A stretch of 12,428 bases of DNA. It comes from Lactobacillus helveticus DSM 20075 = CGMCC 1.1877 (GTDB lineage Bacteria > Bacillota > Bacilli > Lactobacillales > Lactobacillaceae). The stretch covers positions 482,017 through 494,444 of the forward strand of contig NZ_GG700752.1 of the NCBI RefSeq assembly GCF_000160855.1. The letters are read 5' to 3'. A program made the translations under genes and the position numbers. Below, piece by piece: positions 1 through 7,444 of this stretch (its first letter is position 1; the number at the start of each line of letters is the position of its first letter). The notes below the pieces were generated by a model that saw nothing but the letters and a program-made list of their open reading frames with translations, was not told the DNA's origin and ran no database searches.

Positions 1-93
1 ATTAAAAACGTGCCAAACAGCAACATCAACGAGAGTGTCTGGAAGACGCTCATTGACTGTGAAACCTTCTTGAAGATTATTCCATGTTCCCAT
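1..93 (-). CDS. Partial small ORF behind an Fst-like promoter and leader
   Basis: An open frame starts at ATG 93-91 and stays open for 31 codons to the window edge, beginning MGTWNNLQEGF. The start is supported by a strong Shine-Dalgarno match, GAGGTGAGG at 105-97, three bases upstream. I do not recognise the peptide. It has no long hydrophobic stretch, so what is visible is not itself an Fst-type membrane toxin. Its promoter and 5' leader closely match those of the toxin mRNA at the right end of the window, where a short leader peptide precedes the toxin. This ORF may therefore be a leader ORF or the first gene of a related small locus continuing to the left. The visible part contains a near-perfect hairpin in the DNA at 33-51. 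That it is translated is inferred; its function is unknown. Confidence 0.4.
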   Translation of the reverse strand, partial: MGTWNNLQEGFTVNERLPDTLVDVAVWHVFN

Positions 94-120
94 GGGCCTC
101 ACCTCGCAAGGGAAAAGACA

Positions 121-139
121 GCCACCGTCCTTAAAACTT
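121..139 (-). repeat. Leader element, copy C (shared with the toxin locus)
   Basis: On the minus strand this reads AAGTTTTAAGGACGGTGGC, beginning 12 bases after the -10 box. The toxin mRNA at the right end has AAGTTAAGGCGGTGGC beginning 13 bases after its own -10 box, and the antitoxin RNA has CGTTAAAGACGGTGGC. The matching sequence and spacing suggest common descent of the left and right loci. Confidence 0.6.
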
Positions 140-151
140 CCTGCGTAATCC

Positions 152-180
152 ATTATACAGGTGAATTAAGTATTGACCAA
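152..180 (-). promoter_or_regulatory. Sigma-A type promoter for the left-edge ORF
   Basis: On the minus strand a -35-like TTGGTC (180-175) is followed 17 bases later by a perfect -10 TATAAT (157-152), in the context CCTGTATAAT. Transcription would start near 145 and run left. The toxin promoter at 12083-12112 has the same arrangement, TTGGAT then CCTGTATAAT. The promoter lies 60 bases past the hsdS stop codon and points away from it. Confidence 0.6.
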
Positions 181-209
181 GCACAATAAAAATTAAGTCA
201 GGGGTTTTC

Positions 210-234
210 TTAGGATCCTAAATTTGATCAAATT
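210..234. other. Two abutting perfect palindromes after hsdS
   Basis: TTAGGATCCTAA (210-221) and AATTTGATCAAATT (221-234) are each perfect palindromes and share one base. They start 5 bases beyond the hsdS stop codon. No run of T directly follows them on either strand, so they do not look like an ordinary intrinsic terminator. They could be a protein-binding or recombination site, or a weak transcript-end structure; the role is unknown. Confidence 0.4.
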
Positions 235-239
235 AAGAA

Positions 240-824
240 TCAGCAAAACATCTTTTGTAGATACCCCTTTTTAAGTTCTTGGAGTTTTTCAAGCTTACGC
301 TGATGAAGAGTTATAAGGTGATCAAGTTGTTGGAAAAATGAGCCAATTTTTTGTTGTTCCTCTTCAACTGGTACCATAATTTTGGCGTCTTTAATATCGT
401 TTGAATTGATACTTTCAAATGTTGAACCTGTGCTGTAACGAGTCCAATATCCGGTTAATTTCATTTTTCCAAGTTGTTGGAAGATAAATTCATTTCCTTT
501 AATTGCTGCAACACCGCGGCCTAGAACTACGTCATAATCAGTCTTCCCAATATCTCCAACTGGTGCACGAACACTTAAAATTAAATCACTTTTTTCAGCT
601 TTCTTAGTAATTTGTGTAGTCCAAACTCTTGGAACAACACGACCGTTTTTCATATCAGCATTACCTTGAACAAGAATGTAGTCATCTGGATTTTTTGTAT
701 AGTTTTCAGAATTTGGAGATTGACCCATGGTAAGTTGGGCTTCTTCTCCCAACTTACGCTGTTCCCAAGGATCAGTGAAACCTTTAAATCTTAATTGCGG
801 ATATTTAGCTTGGTTATCTTTCAT
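240..824 (-). CDS. hsdS: Type I restriction-modification specificity subunit HsdS, half-size
   Basis: This is the DNA sequence-recognition subunit of a type I restriction-modification complex; it works with HsdM (methylation) and HsdR (cleavage). The 194 residues hold one recognition unit: an N-terminal PQLRFKGFTDPWEQRKLG segment (about 9-26), one target recognition domain (about 27-150), and a conserved helical region ending QELKKGYLQKMFC (154-194). Full HsdS proteins are about 400 residues with two such units, so the second recognition domain is absent and no remnant follows the stop. ATG 824 is preferred over an upstream in-frame ATG at 851 because GGAGG lies seven bases before it. The gene overlaps the end of hsdM by 11 bases, implying translational coupling. 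It is visibly more AT-rich than hsdM and hsdR, suggesting exchange of this gene. Half subunits can act as dimers recognising a symmetric site; that is inferred here. Confidence 0.88.
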   Translation of the reverse strand: MKDNQAKYPQLRFKGFTDPWEQRKLGEEAQLTMGQSPNSENYTKNPDDYILVQGNADMKNGRVVPRVWTTQITKKAEKSDLILSVRAPVGDIGKTDYDVVLGRGVAAIKGNEFIFQQLGKMKLTGYWTRYSTGSTFESINSNDIKDAKIMVPVEEEQQKIGSFFQQLDHLITLHQRKLEKLQELKKGYLQKMFC

Positions 825-2436
825 TGTGAGCCTCCGGTTTTGACTGATCATTAACCTGGGTGGCCACTAACTGGCTAGCTAATTCATTAAAGGCTTGTTC
901 ATTCTGACTGATTTCCTCATCCAGTTGCTTTAGATCAGCTTTGACCTGGTTCAGATCAATCTCGGGTTCCGGCTCAAACGTATCAACGTAGCGCGGAATA
1001 TTTAAATTATAATCATTCTCTTTGATTTCTGCCGGTGAGGCCACATGGGCATATTTATCGACATCCTGCCGGTTTTGATAAGTTGTCACAATTTTTTGAA
1101 TATTGGCTGCCGTTAGCTTATTTTGATTCTTGTCCTTTTCAAATTCCCGGGACGCATCAATAAACAAGACGTTATCAGTGGTTTTATGTTTCTTTAAAAT
1201 CATGATCAACGTTGGAATACTGGTGGAATGAAAAATATTAGCGGGTAGCCCAATAATGGCATCAATCCGGTTATCCAGCAGAAGCTTTTGGCGAATTTTG
1301 CCTTCCTTAGCCCCCCGAAATAGCACGCCATGGGGTAAGACGATGCCCATAGTTCCATGCTCCTGCAGATGATAAAAGCCGTGTAGCAGAAAGGCAAAGT
1401 CGGCTTTTGATTTAGGCGGTAAGACACCATAATCACGGAATCGAGGGTCTGACAAGCGTTTGTCGCTGTTATCCCAGTGCGCCGAGTAGGGCGGGTTCAT
1501 AACGACGGCATCAAATAAGTAAGGCTCGTCAACGGGCCAATCTTTACTTAACGTATCCCCGTTGCGTAAGTGCATATCGTCATACGAGACTCCATGTAAC
1601 ATTAGGTTCATCCGGGCCAGGTTATAGGTCGTGGTGTTCAATTCTTGGCCGTGATAACTCACTAAATTGGGGTCTTGCACGTGCTGTCCGACATTTAATA
1701 GCAGTGAACCGGAACCAACCGCTGGATCATAAATAGTCCGCACTTGTTTGTCACCTGCATTGCGCTGATAAGTCACAATCTGGGCAATAATGTCGGACAC
1801 CTGCCGTGGAGTATAAAATTCACCCGCCTTCTTACCAGAATCACTGGCAAATTGCGCGATTAAGTATTCATAGGCGTCACCTAAGACGTCGCCTTGATGA
1901 TGGACGAGATCAATCGCATTTAAAGCTAACATGGTATCACTGATAGTTTGATTCCGTTGTTGTAAAGAACTGCCTAATTTATTACTACTTAAATCCACAT
2001 CGGCAAACAAGCCCGAAAAGTCTTGCGCTGACGACAGGTTTTGCGTCGACTGTTCCAGATCATGAAGTGCTTGGGATAAATCATCTAATGCAAAAGTATG
2101 GGCTTGAATCTTGCCAATCAGGGTGGTGTACAACGCTTGTGGTTTAATTAAATAGCCGAGCGTGTTTTGCAAATACTCCACTAAACTGGGCTGCACCGAG
2201 ACGCCTTCCAATTCAAACTGCGGATCCATATACTGAGCATATTTCTGAGTGACATTTTCGGTTTCACCCGCCCATTCACTAAAGGTCGTCAAGGTTTTCT
2301 CAGATAGGAACCGATAAAAAATTAACCCTAATAAATAATTTTTATATTCAGAAGCGTCCATTTTCCCGCGTAAGACATCGGCCGCATTCCATAGGGCGCT
2401 TTCAAGTTGACTAGCTTGCATTGTTTTTTCTGACAT
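814..2436 (-). CDS. hsdM: Type I restriction-modification DNA methyltransferase subunit HsdM
   Basis: HsdM is an N6-adenine methyltransferase that uses S-adenosylmethionine to modify host DNA at the site chosen by HsdS, protecting it from HsdR. The 540 residues are the normal family length. An N-terminal helical HsdM domain (about 8-160) is followed by GEFYTP (205-210), the AdoMet-binding motif DPAVGSGSLL (237-246) and the catalytic N6-adenine motif NPPYS (314-318). GTMGIVLPHG (361-370) is another family hallmark. The C-terminal tail (about 490-540) is charged and likely helical, suited to contacting HsdS. The start has GAGGT seven bases upstream, within the 13-base gap after hsdR. The gene is the middle member of hsdR-hsdM-hsdS and overlaps hsdS by 11 bases. 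All expected motifs are intact. Confidence 0.96.
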   Translation of the reverse strand: MSEKTMQASQLESALWNAADVLRGKMDASEYKNYLLGLIFYRFLSEKTLTTFSEWAGETENVTQKYAQYMDPQFELEGVSVQPSLVEYLQNTLGYLIKPQALYTTLIGKIQAHTFALDDLSQALHDLEQSTQNLSSAQDFSGLFADVDLSSNKLGSSLQQRNQTISDTMLALNAIDLVHHQGDVLGDAYEYLIAQFASDSGKKAGEFYTPRQVSDIIAQIVTYQRNAGDKQVRTIYDPAVGSGSLLLNVGQHVQDPNLVSYHGQELNTTTYNLARMNLMLHGVSYDDMHLRNGDTLSKDWPVDEPYLFDAVVMNPPYSAHWDNSDKRLSDPRFRDYGVLPPKSKADFAFLLHGFYHLQEHGTMGIVLPHGVLFRGAKEGKIRQKLLLDNRIDAIIGLPANIFHSTSIPTLIMILKKHKTTDNVLFIDASREFEKDKNQNKLTAANIQKIVTTYQNRQDVDKYAHVASPAEIKENDYNLNIPRYVDTFEPEPEIDLNQVKADLKQLDEEISQNEQAFNELASQLVATQVNDQSKPEAHNER

Positions 2437-2449
2437 TGTTTAACCTCAC

Positions 2450-5400
2450 TTATTTTTGTAGATAAATTGCTAAATCGTGTTCAATAAACTGCCGCCAAGC
2501 GGCCTGGGACTTAATCCGGTATAGTGGCAACATAGCTGGAATCTTCGGCCCAGTGGCAGTTTGAGCTTGTAAGGCCGCTGCTAAATTCGCTGACTGCGTT
2601 AATTCTTGTTCATGGTGCCATTCATCAGTCCCTACGGTGTGTTCACGCGCCACCCGCAATAGGGCTGCTTGATCTAAGCCCCACGTATGGGCAAAGGTCG
2701 TCGTTTTTTTGACCAATTGTTTCTGGGCGTAATCAGCCACCAACTCACGAGCATTCAACGCTACTGGCGCTTTATTTTGGTTACTCTGTTGCTGCGACTG
2801 TTGCATTTGTTGCTTAATATAGGGCATGGCTTCGCGAATTAACTGGGCCTGTTGCGGTTGCGTTTCTGCTAATTTATTCAAACTAGCCTGTACTTTAGCG
2901 TTGCTTTGCAAATAAGCAGTCATATGCGCTTGGGCTTGATCAGATGTCGTGTACCGTTGCTGTTCATCAATCCAATCTTGAATTAATTGCGTCAAATAAT
3001 CATAATCCACCAAGACGACTGAACCAACGGCTAGGGAAAAGTCTAAGGCAGCTAATTCTTCGGGGACTTTCTCAGGCTCTTGGTTAGTAACCGCCGCTTT
3101 AATCCGCAGATATTTACCCGTATAGGATTCTACTTCGGGCTGAGCGATACCAAAGGCCTTTTCACTGTTTTCCCAAGTGAAATCGTTGTACATCGATAAG
3201 GAATTCAATTGCTGATTCACTTGGCGAAAGGCTTTCACAAACTGTACCTTAGCAGTGGTTCCTTTCAGGTCATCGGCCGCCGTCGGCGTCGGGGCAATGG
3301 TTTTTAAATCGACCACGGCCTTTTGAAATTTTAAGACAGCCTGCTGATAAGTGGGACGCATGATGACATTAAACGAGCCTTCGCCACTATATAACTTGTA
3401 AGCTTCACGTTCATTCGCTTCCATGATTGCCGGGACCCGAAAGGTCACAATTTGGCCTTCTTGTTTTAATTCTCGGTTTTGGAGCCGGTTGGTGCGTGAG
3501 TAGGCTTGAATGAGTTCTTGATAGGCTAAGGTACGGTCAACAAAAAGCGTATTTAGCCGAGGGGCATCAAAACCCGTTAATAACCGCCGCACCACAATCA
3601 CTAGATTAATTTCCTGATCCGGTTTCAAATGAGCAAAGACCGCTTCACGCCGGGCGGCCCGTTTTGCAACATCTTCGTTATAGAGATTCAAATCGGCTAA
3701 ATCAAAATTAGTGTGATACTGCCGATTATAATCTTTTAAAATGGTGGCCATTTGGTCATGTTTTTGCGCACTCTGATCTTCGTTTTCACTTAATGAATAA
3801 GTAATCGCAATCCGGGGCCAATCAGGATCTAGCTGATTGTGAGTAGTCTTTTTAGCGGCTTTAAAGGCTTGATAATAGCGTTGCGCCATTTCAATGGAAC
3901 TGGTGGTTAAAATCGCATTGTAGTTGCCATGCCCCAAGCTGGTTTTACGTGGGCCGGTGTCTAAAATATATTGAACAACTTGTTGGATATGTTCATCAGT
4001 CTCAAAGTCAGCCAGAGTTAAATACGTTTCTTCCAAGTCCTTGACTGACATCGCTTGAATCTTGGCTTGAATTTTTGCTTCATCAGCTGTACTCAGCAGG
4101 CGGCCTTGCTTATCACGACGAGCTTTAACACGATTGGTTTCTTTTTCGCGGGCCCGGTTTATTAAAGCGTCTTTATCAATCGTTGCCACGTGTTCCACAT
4201 TAAACGGTAACACGGCTTGATCCTCTAGCGCATCTCGCAAGTTATAAATGTGACAGACTTTACCAAATAGCTCCTCAGTCGTAACTGCTAGATCACCCTT
4301 GAGCTGTTTCTTATTTTCATTAAAGATTGGGGTGCCGGTGTAACCATACCAGTTACTATTGACAAACGCTGCGCGAATTTCCTTTTGCATCTTACCAAAT
4401 TGCGACCGGTGGGCTTCGTCAACAAAGAAGATCACCCGTTGCTTTAAAGTTTTACTAAAGCGGGATTGCTTACCAGTTGCCAGCTGGGCTTGCGTTTTTT
4501 TGACCGCCCGATGAAGTTTTTGAATCGAGGTGACCAAGACCTTACCGTCATTTTGTTGCAACTTACGCATTAAATCACCGGTGTTTTGGGCTTCGTTAAT
4601 GGCAATATCGTCATTGGCAGCATAGGCACTAAAGTTGCTAGTTGTCTGTTCATCTAAATCCCGCCGGTCAACTAAAAAGATGACCTTATCCACACCAGGA
4701 TCTTGCGCAGCTAATTTAGCAGTTTTATATGAGGTGATTGTTTTACCAGAACCTGTGGTATGCCAAACAAAGCCATCCTGATGATCATGAATCCGGTGCA
4801 TCACGGCTTCAATCGCATAAATCTGGTGAGGCCGTAAGATAATTAAGCTTTGCCGCTCTTGGTCAATGACCGTATATTCACTGACCATTTTGTGGGCCAT
4901 GGGAATATTAAGGACTTGGCGCGTAAACGCTAAGCCGTTTTCCACGGGGTGATTATCCCGCGTCCGCCAATTGAACAAAAAGGCTTTATTGAAATGATCC
5001 GGTTCGGCATTCGCAAAATACGCCGTACTATCCGGCGTCATAATCACAAACATTTGCAGCAGCGAGTAAATTCCCTTATATTTACCTTCCTGCGCGTATT
5101 TTTCAATTTGATTAAAAGCCTGGTTAAGTTCGACCGTGGCTTTTTTTAGTTCCAATTGAATTAAGGGTAACCCATTAATCAATAGGGTTACGTCAAACCG
5201 GCGATCAGGATAGACATCTTGGGTACCAGCTAACCGTGGTCGCACTGCTTGCCGGACCACTTCATAACTAGATTTACCGCCAGCGACGTCCGCTTTCCAA
5301 AACAACTCAAGCGTCACCGTGCCCAGCTTAGCATCATCACGTTCAACTTCCACTTTGCCAATGCCATTTTCGGCGGCTAGTAACTTAGCCGCTTCGTAAG

Positions 5401-5617
5401 GTGTCGGGACCTCAATCGCCCGTTTAACCTGATTAAATTCGGTATCAGTTAAAGGGTGTCCCTGCAATTTAGCATAGTTATTGTTATTTAATTTATCGCG
5501 AAAATTAGCCCATAATTGATCCGGCGTCGCACCATACAGGTCTTTGCGTTCCACCCATTGATTGCTTCCAGTCGTTAAGGTTTTAACAACTTCTTTTTCA
5601 AACGATAGTTCTAGCAT
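2450..5617 (-). CDS. hsdR: Type I restriction endonuclease subunit HsdR
   Basis: HsdR is the ATP-dependent translocase and nuclease subunit, which pulls DNA past the HsdS-HsdM core and cuts unmodified DNA at a distance. At 1055 residues it is full length. The N-terminal nuclease domain shows the PD-(D/E)XK pattern: D142 in FDVTLL, then E156 and K158 in QLELKK. The superfamily 2 motor follows: Walker A HTTGSGKT (286-293), DEAH (400-403) in FFVDEAHRSQFG, YTGTPI (426-431), then LLTGFDAPRLNTLFVDR and QAYSRTNRL (motifs V and VI). The C-terminal third is helical and Gln-rich, typical of the region contacting HsdM. AAAGGAGGG lies ten bases before ATG 5617. It is the first gene of the hsd operon, which may have a promoter in the 60-base gap after gajB. 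I see no break or lost catalytic residue. Confidence 0.96.
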   Translation of the reverse strand: MLELSFEKEVVKTLTTGSNQWVERKDLYGATPDQLWANFRDKLNNNNYAKLQGHPLTDTEFNQVKRAIEVPTPYEAAKLLAAENGIGKVEVERDDAKLGTVTLELFWKADVAGGKSSYEVVRQAVRPRLAGTQDVYPDRRFDVTLLINGLPLIQLELKKATVELNQAFNQIEKYAQEGKYKGIYSLLQMFVIMTPDSTAYFANAEPDHFNKAFLFNWRTRDNHPVENGLAFTRQVLNIPMAHKMVSEYTVIDQERQSLIILRPHQIYAIEAVMHRIHDHQDGFVWHTTGSGKTITSYKTAKLAAQDPGVDKVIFLVDRRDLDEQTTSNFSAYAANDDIAINEAQNTGDLMRKLQQNDGKVLVTSIQKLHRAVKKTQAQLATGKQSRFSKTLKQRVIFFVDEAHRSQFGKMQKEIRAAFVNSNWYGYTGTPIFNENKKQLKGDLAVTTEELFGKVCHIYNLRDALEDQAVLPFNVEHVATIDKDALINRAREKETNRVKARRDKQGRLLSTADEAKIQAKIQAMSVKDLEETYLTLADFETDEHIQQVVQYILDTGPRKTSLGHGNYNAILTTSSIEMAQRYYQAFKAAKKTTHNQLDPDWPRIAITYSLSENEDQSAQKHDQMATILKDYNRQYHTNFDLADLNLYNEDVAKRAARREAVFAHLKPDQEINLVIVVRRLLTGFDAPRLNTLFVDRTLAYQELIQAYSRTNRLQNRELKQEGQIVTFRVPAIMEANEREAYKLYSGEGSFNVIMRPTYQQAVLKFQKAVVDLKTIAPTPTAADDLKGTTAKVQFVKAFRQVNQQLNSLSMYNDFTWENSEKAFGIAQPEVESYTGKYLRIKAAVTNQEPEKVPEELAALDFSLAVGSVVLVDYDYLTQLIQDWIDEQQRYTTSDQAQAHMTAYLQSNAKVQASLNKLAETQPQQAQLIREAMPYIKQQMQQSQQQSNQNKAPVALNARELVADYAQKQLVKKTTTFAHTWGLDQAALLRVAREHTVGTDEWHHEQELTQSANLAAALQAQTATGPKIPAMLPLYRIKSQAAWRQFIEHDLAIYLQK

Positions 5618-5654
5618 AAAAACAGTTCCCTCCTTTGCTTTTATTCACCAGGTT

Positions 5655-5675
5655 ATTGTACGCAAAATAATTTGC
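5655..5675 (-). promoter_or_regulatory. Possible hsdR promoter region with an inverted repeat
   Basis: The gap between gajB and hsdR is 60 bases. On the minus strand it holds a -10-like TACAAT (5660-5655), with no convincing -35 at the right distance. Just upstream is a short inverted repeat, GCAAA-TTAT-TTTGC (5675-5662). The repeat could be an operator or a weak end structure for the gajB transcript. Read-through from gajAB into hsdR is equally possible. Confidence 0.25.
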
Positions 5676-5677
5676 AT

Positions 5678-7444
5678 TTAGACTTCGGAATTTAATATAT
5701 CAAGAATATCCTGAATTTTAACTAAACCAGTGGCTTCAATCTGCTTTCTTATATTTTTGTTTAACGACGGAATAGAAAAAAACAGTTCATGTCTTGCGCG
5801 ACTCATTGCAACATAATAAACCCTGTCATCCTCATTACTTCCACTAAGGCTTGGTTTTAGTAAAAACGAAAAATTACTTTCTCTTTTTTTGCCACTGTCA
5901 TCTATCATAATGAGCACTGCATCTGCTTCATCACCCTTGGATTGATGAATAGTCCTAAATTCGGAGTTAGTACCTTCTAAGGGAACATCAGACAATAAAT
6001 ATTTGACTTTCAACCCTAAAAAGCATTTATTTCTTCCTGTAATCTTCTTCATTATTTTCGAAATGTTATCAGAATTTGCTTCATGAATATTCTTATCAAG
6101 AAGAATCTCGTTGAACCATGTACTAATATCACGATTCAAGTAATTATTAATTTTATTGTAAGCATAATAAAACTTTGATATGACATATTTTTCGTCAGCA
6201 TTTGTTTTTTCGTAAGAACGGAAGAAAGATGAAATACTGGCGTTTATTTGACCCTCAGAAGCTAACTTAAGTGATTTTATAATACTATAGATGAATCTTC
6301 CTCTATCATCAGTGCGCATCTTATTGATATTATCCTTAATTTTTTTAGAAGGGGCACTGTAATTCGGTTTTATTTGTTCAATATAGTCGTTACTGTAACT
6401 AATGATCATCTTGGAACATGCTGAGTTTTGGGGGTGATTTTTTAAAAACCAATTAACAACTAATCTAGGGTCTCCAACCACTATAGTTGGCTTAGGACCT
6501 GGTATGTTCTGTAAAATTTGAGGATCCTTCCCAGAATTTTCTGTAATTCCATTTAAAAGTTTAATTATCGGGTCGCTGCTCCGGTGATTTATATTAATGC
6601 AATATTTGTTTAGTTTCGGTAGACTGAATTTTCTAAAGGTTTCCAGACTTGAATGCGCAAATCCATAAATTGATTGATTCTCATCGCCAATAACTCCTAC
6701 TTTGCTTCCATTATCAGCTAAAATACTAATGATTTCAGCTTGGATTATTGAAGTGTCTTGAAATTCGTCAATAAAGATAAATGGGAAACTATTAGAAATC
6801 AGTTTAGCAACAAATGGATTGTTTTCTAAAATGATTAATGATAACAACAAAACATCATCGTAATTGATGATGCCGTTTTTCCAACATGATTGTTTATATT
6901 CCATAAAAAATTTAGGATCATTTTTAATAGGATATCTTTTATTTGGAACTCGTGTATCTTTCTGATCAATAGTAAGACTGTAATGATCATTCAGCTTCTT
7001 AAAATATATACTTTAAGAAATACGATCCCGAATATTGTCATAATATGTCATATACTGGCATTTATATTTTTGGCAAAGCTCTTTAAAATCAGAAAAACTC
7101 GCTAATTGATGAGGGGTAATTGTGAGCTTCTTTGGTAAAGAATATTTGCCTTCTAATAACCATGAGTATGGTAAAAGTATAAATTCTGATAGAAAGCTGT
7201 GTATTGTTGAAACTTGCGTAAGACCAGATGTATATCCAATACGCCTTGAAAGATTATCGGCTGCAACATTCGTATAAGTAATCGCCAATACCTTTCTTAA
7301 TGTGTTTATTTTTCCAGACTCTTTAATTATGTGATGAATATGGTTTACTAAGAATTCTGTTTTCCCTGAGCCGGGGCCAGCTGATACCAAGAAATTTTGA
7401 TTAATATTTATGTTCTCATGAGATGATACTCTTTTATAATCCAT
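5678..7444 (-). pseudogene. gajB: Gabija-like GajB, UvrD-family helicase, interrupted by an in-frame stop
   Basis: The frame is continuous for 588 codons except for one TAA at 7015-7013 (codon 144); no frameshift is needed to join the halves. The first part has Walker A GPGSGKT (23-29), ITYTNVAADNL (55-65) and TIHSF (80-84). After the stop come DEFQDT (226-231), GDENQSIYGF (253-262), INHRSSDPI (285-293), TIHQSKGDEADAV (498-510) and VYYVAMSRARHEL (542-554). These are the ordered superfamily 1A (UvrD/Rep) helicase motifs. In known Gabija systems GajB partners the GajA nuclease, and both are needed for phage defence. Here Walker A and Walker B fall on different pieces, so neither can be an active motor. 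ATG 7444 overlaps the gajA end by 11 bases; an in-frame ATG at 7507 lies deeper in gajA. The next in-frame ATG after the stop (6904) has no ribosome binding site. A sequencing error is the alternative. Confidence 0.82.

Noticed and set aside
6905..7012. Frameshift or insertion between the two gajB parts
   Set aside because: Codon-by-codon reading on the minus strand shows the same frame on both sides; the only defect is the TAA at 7013-7015.
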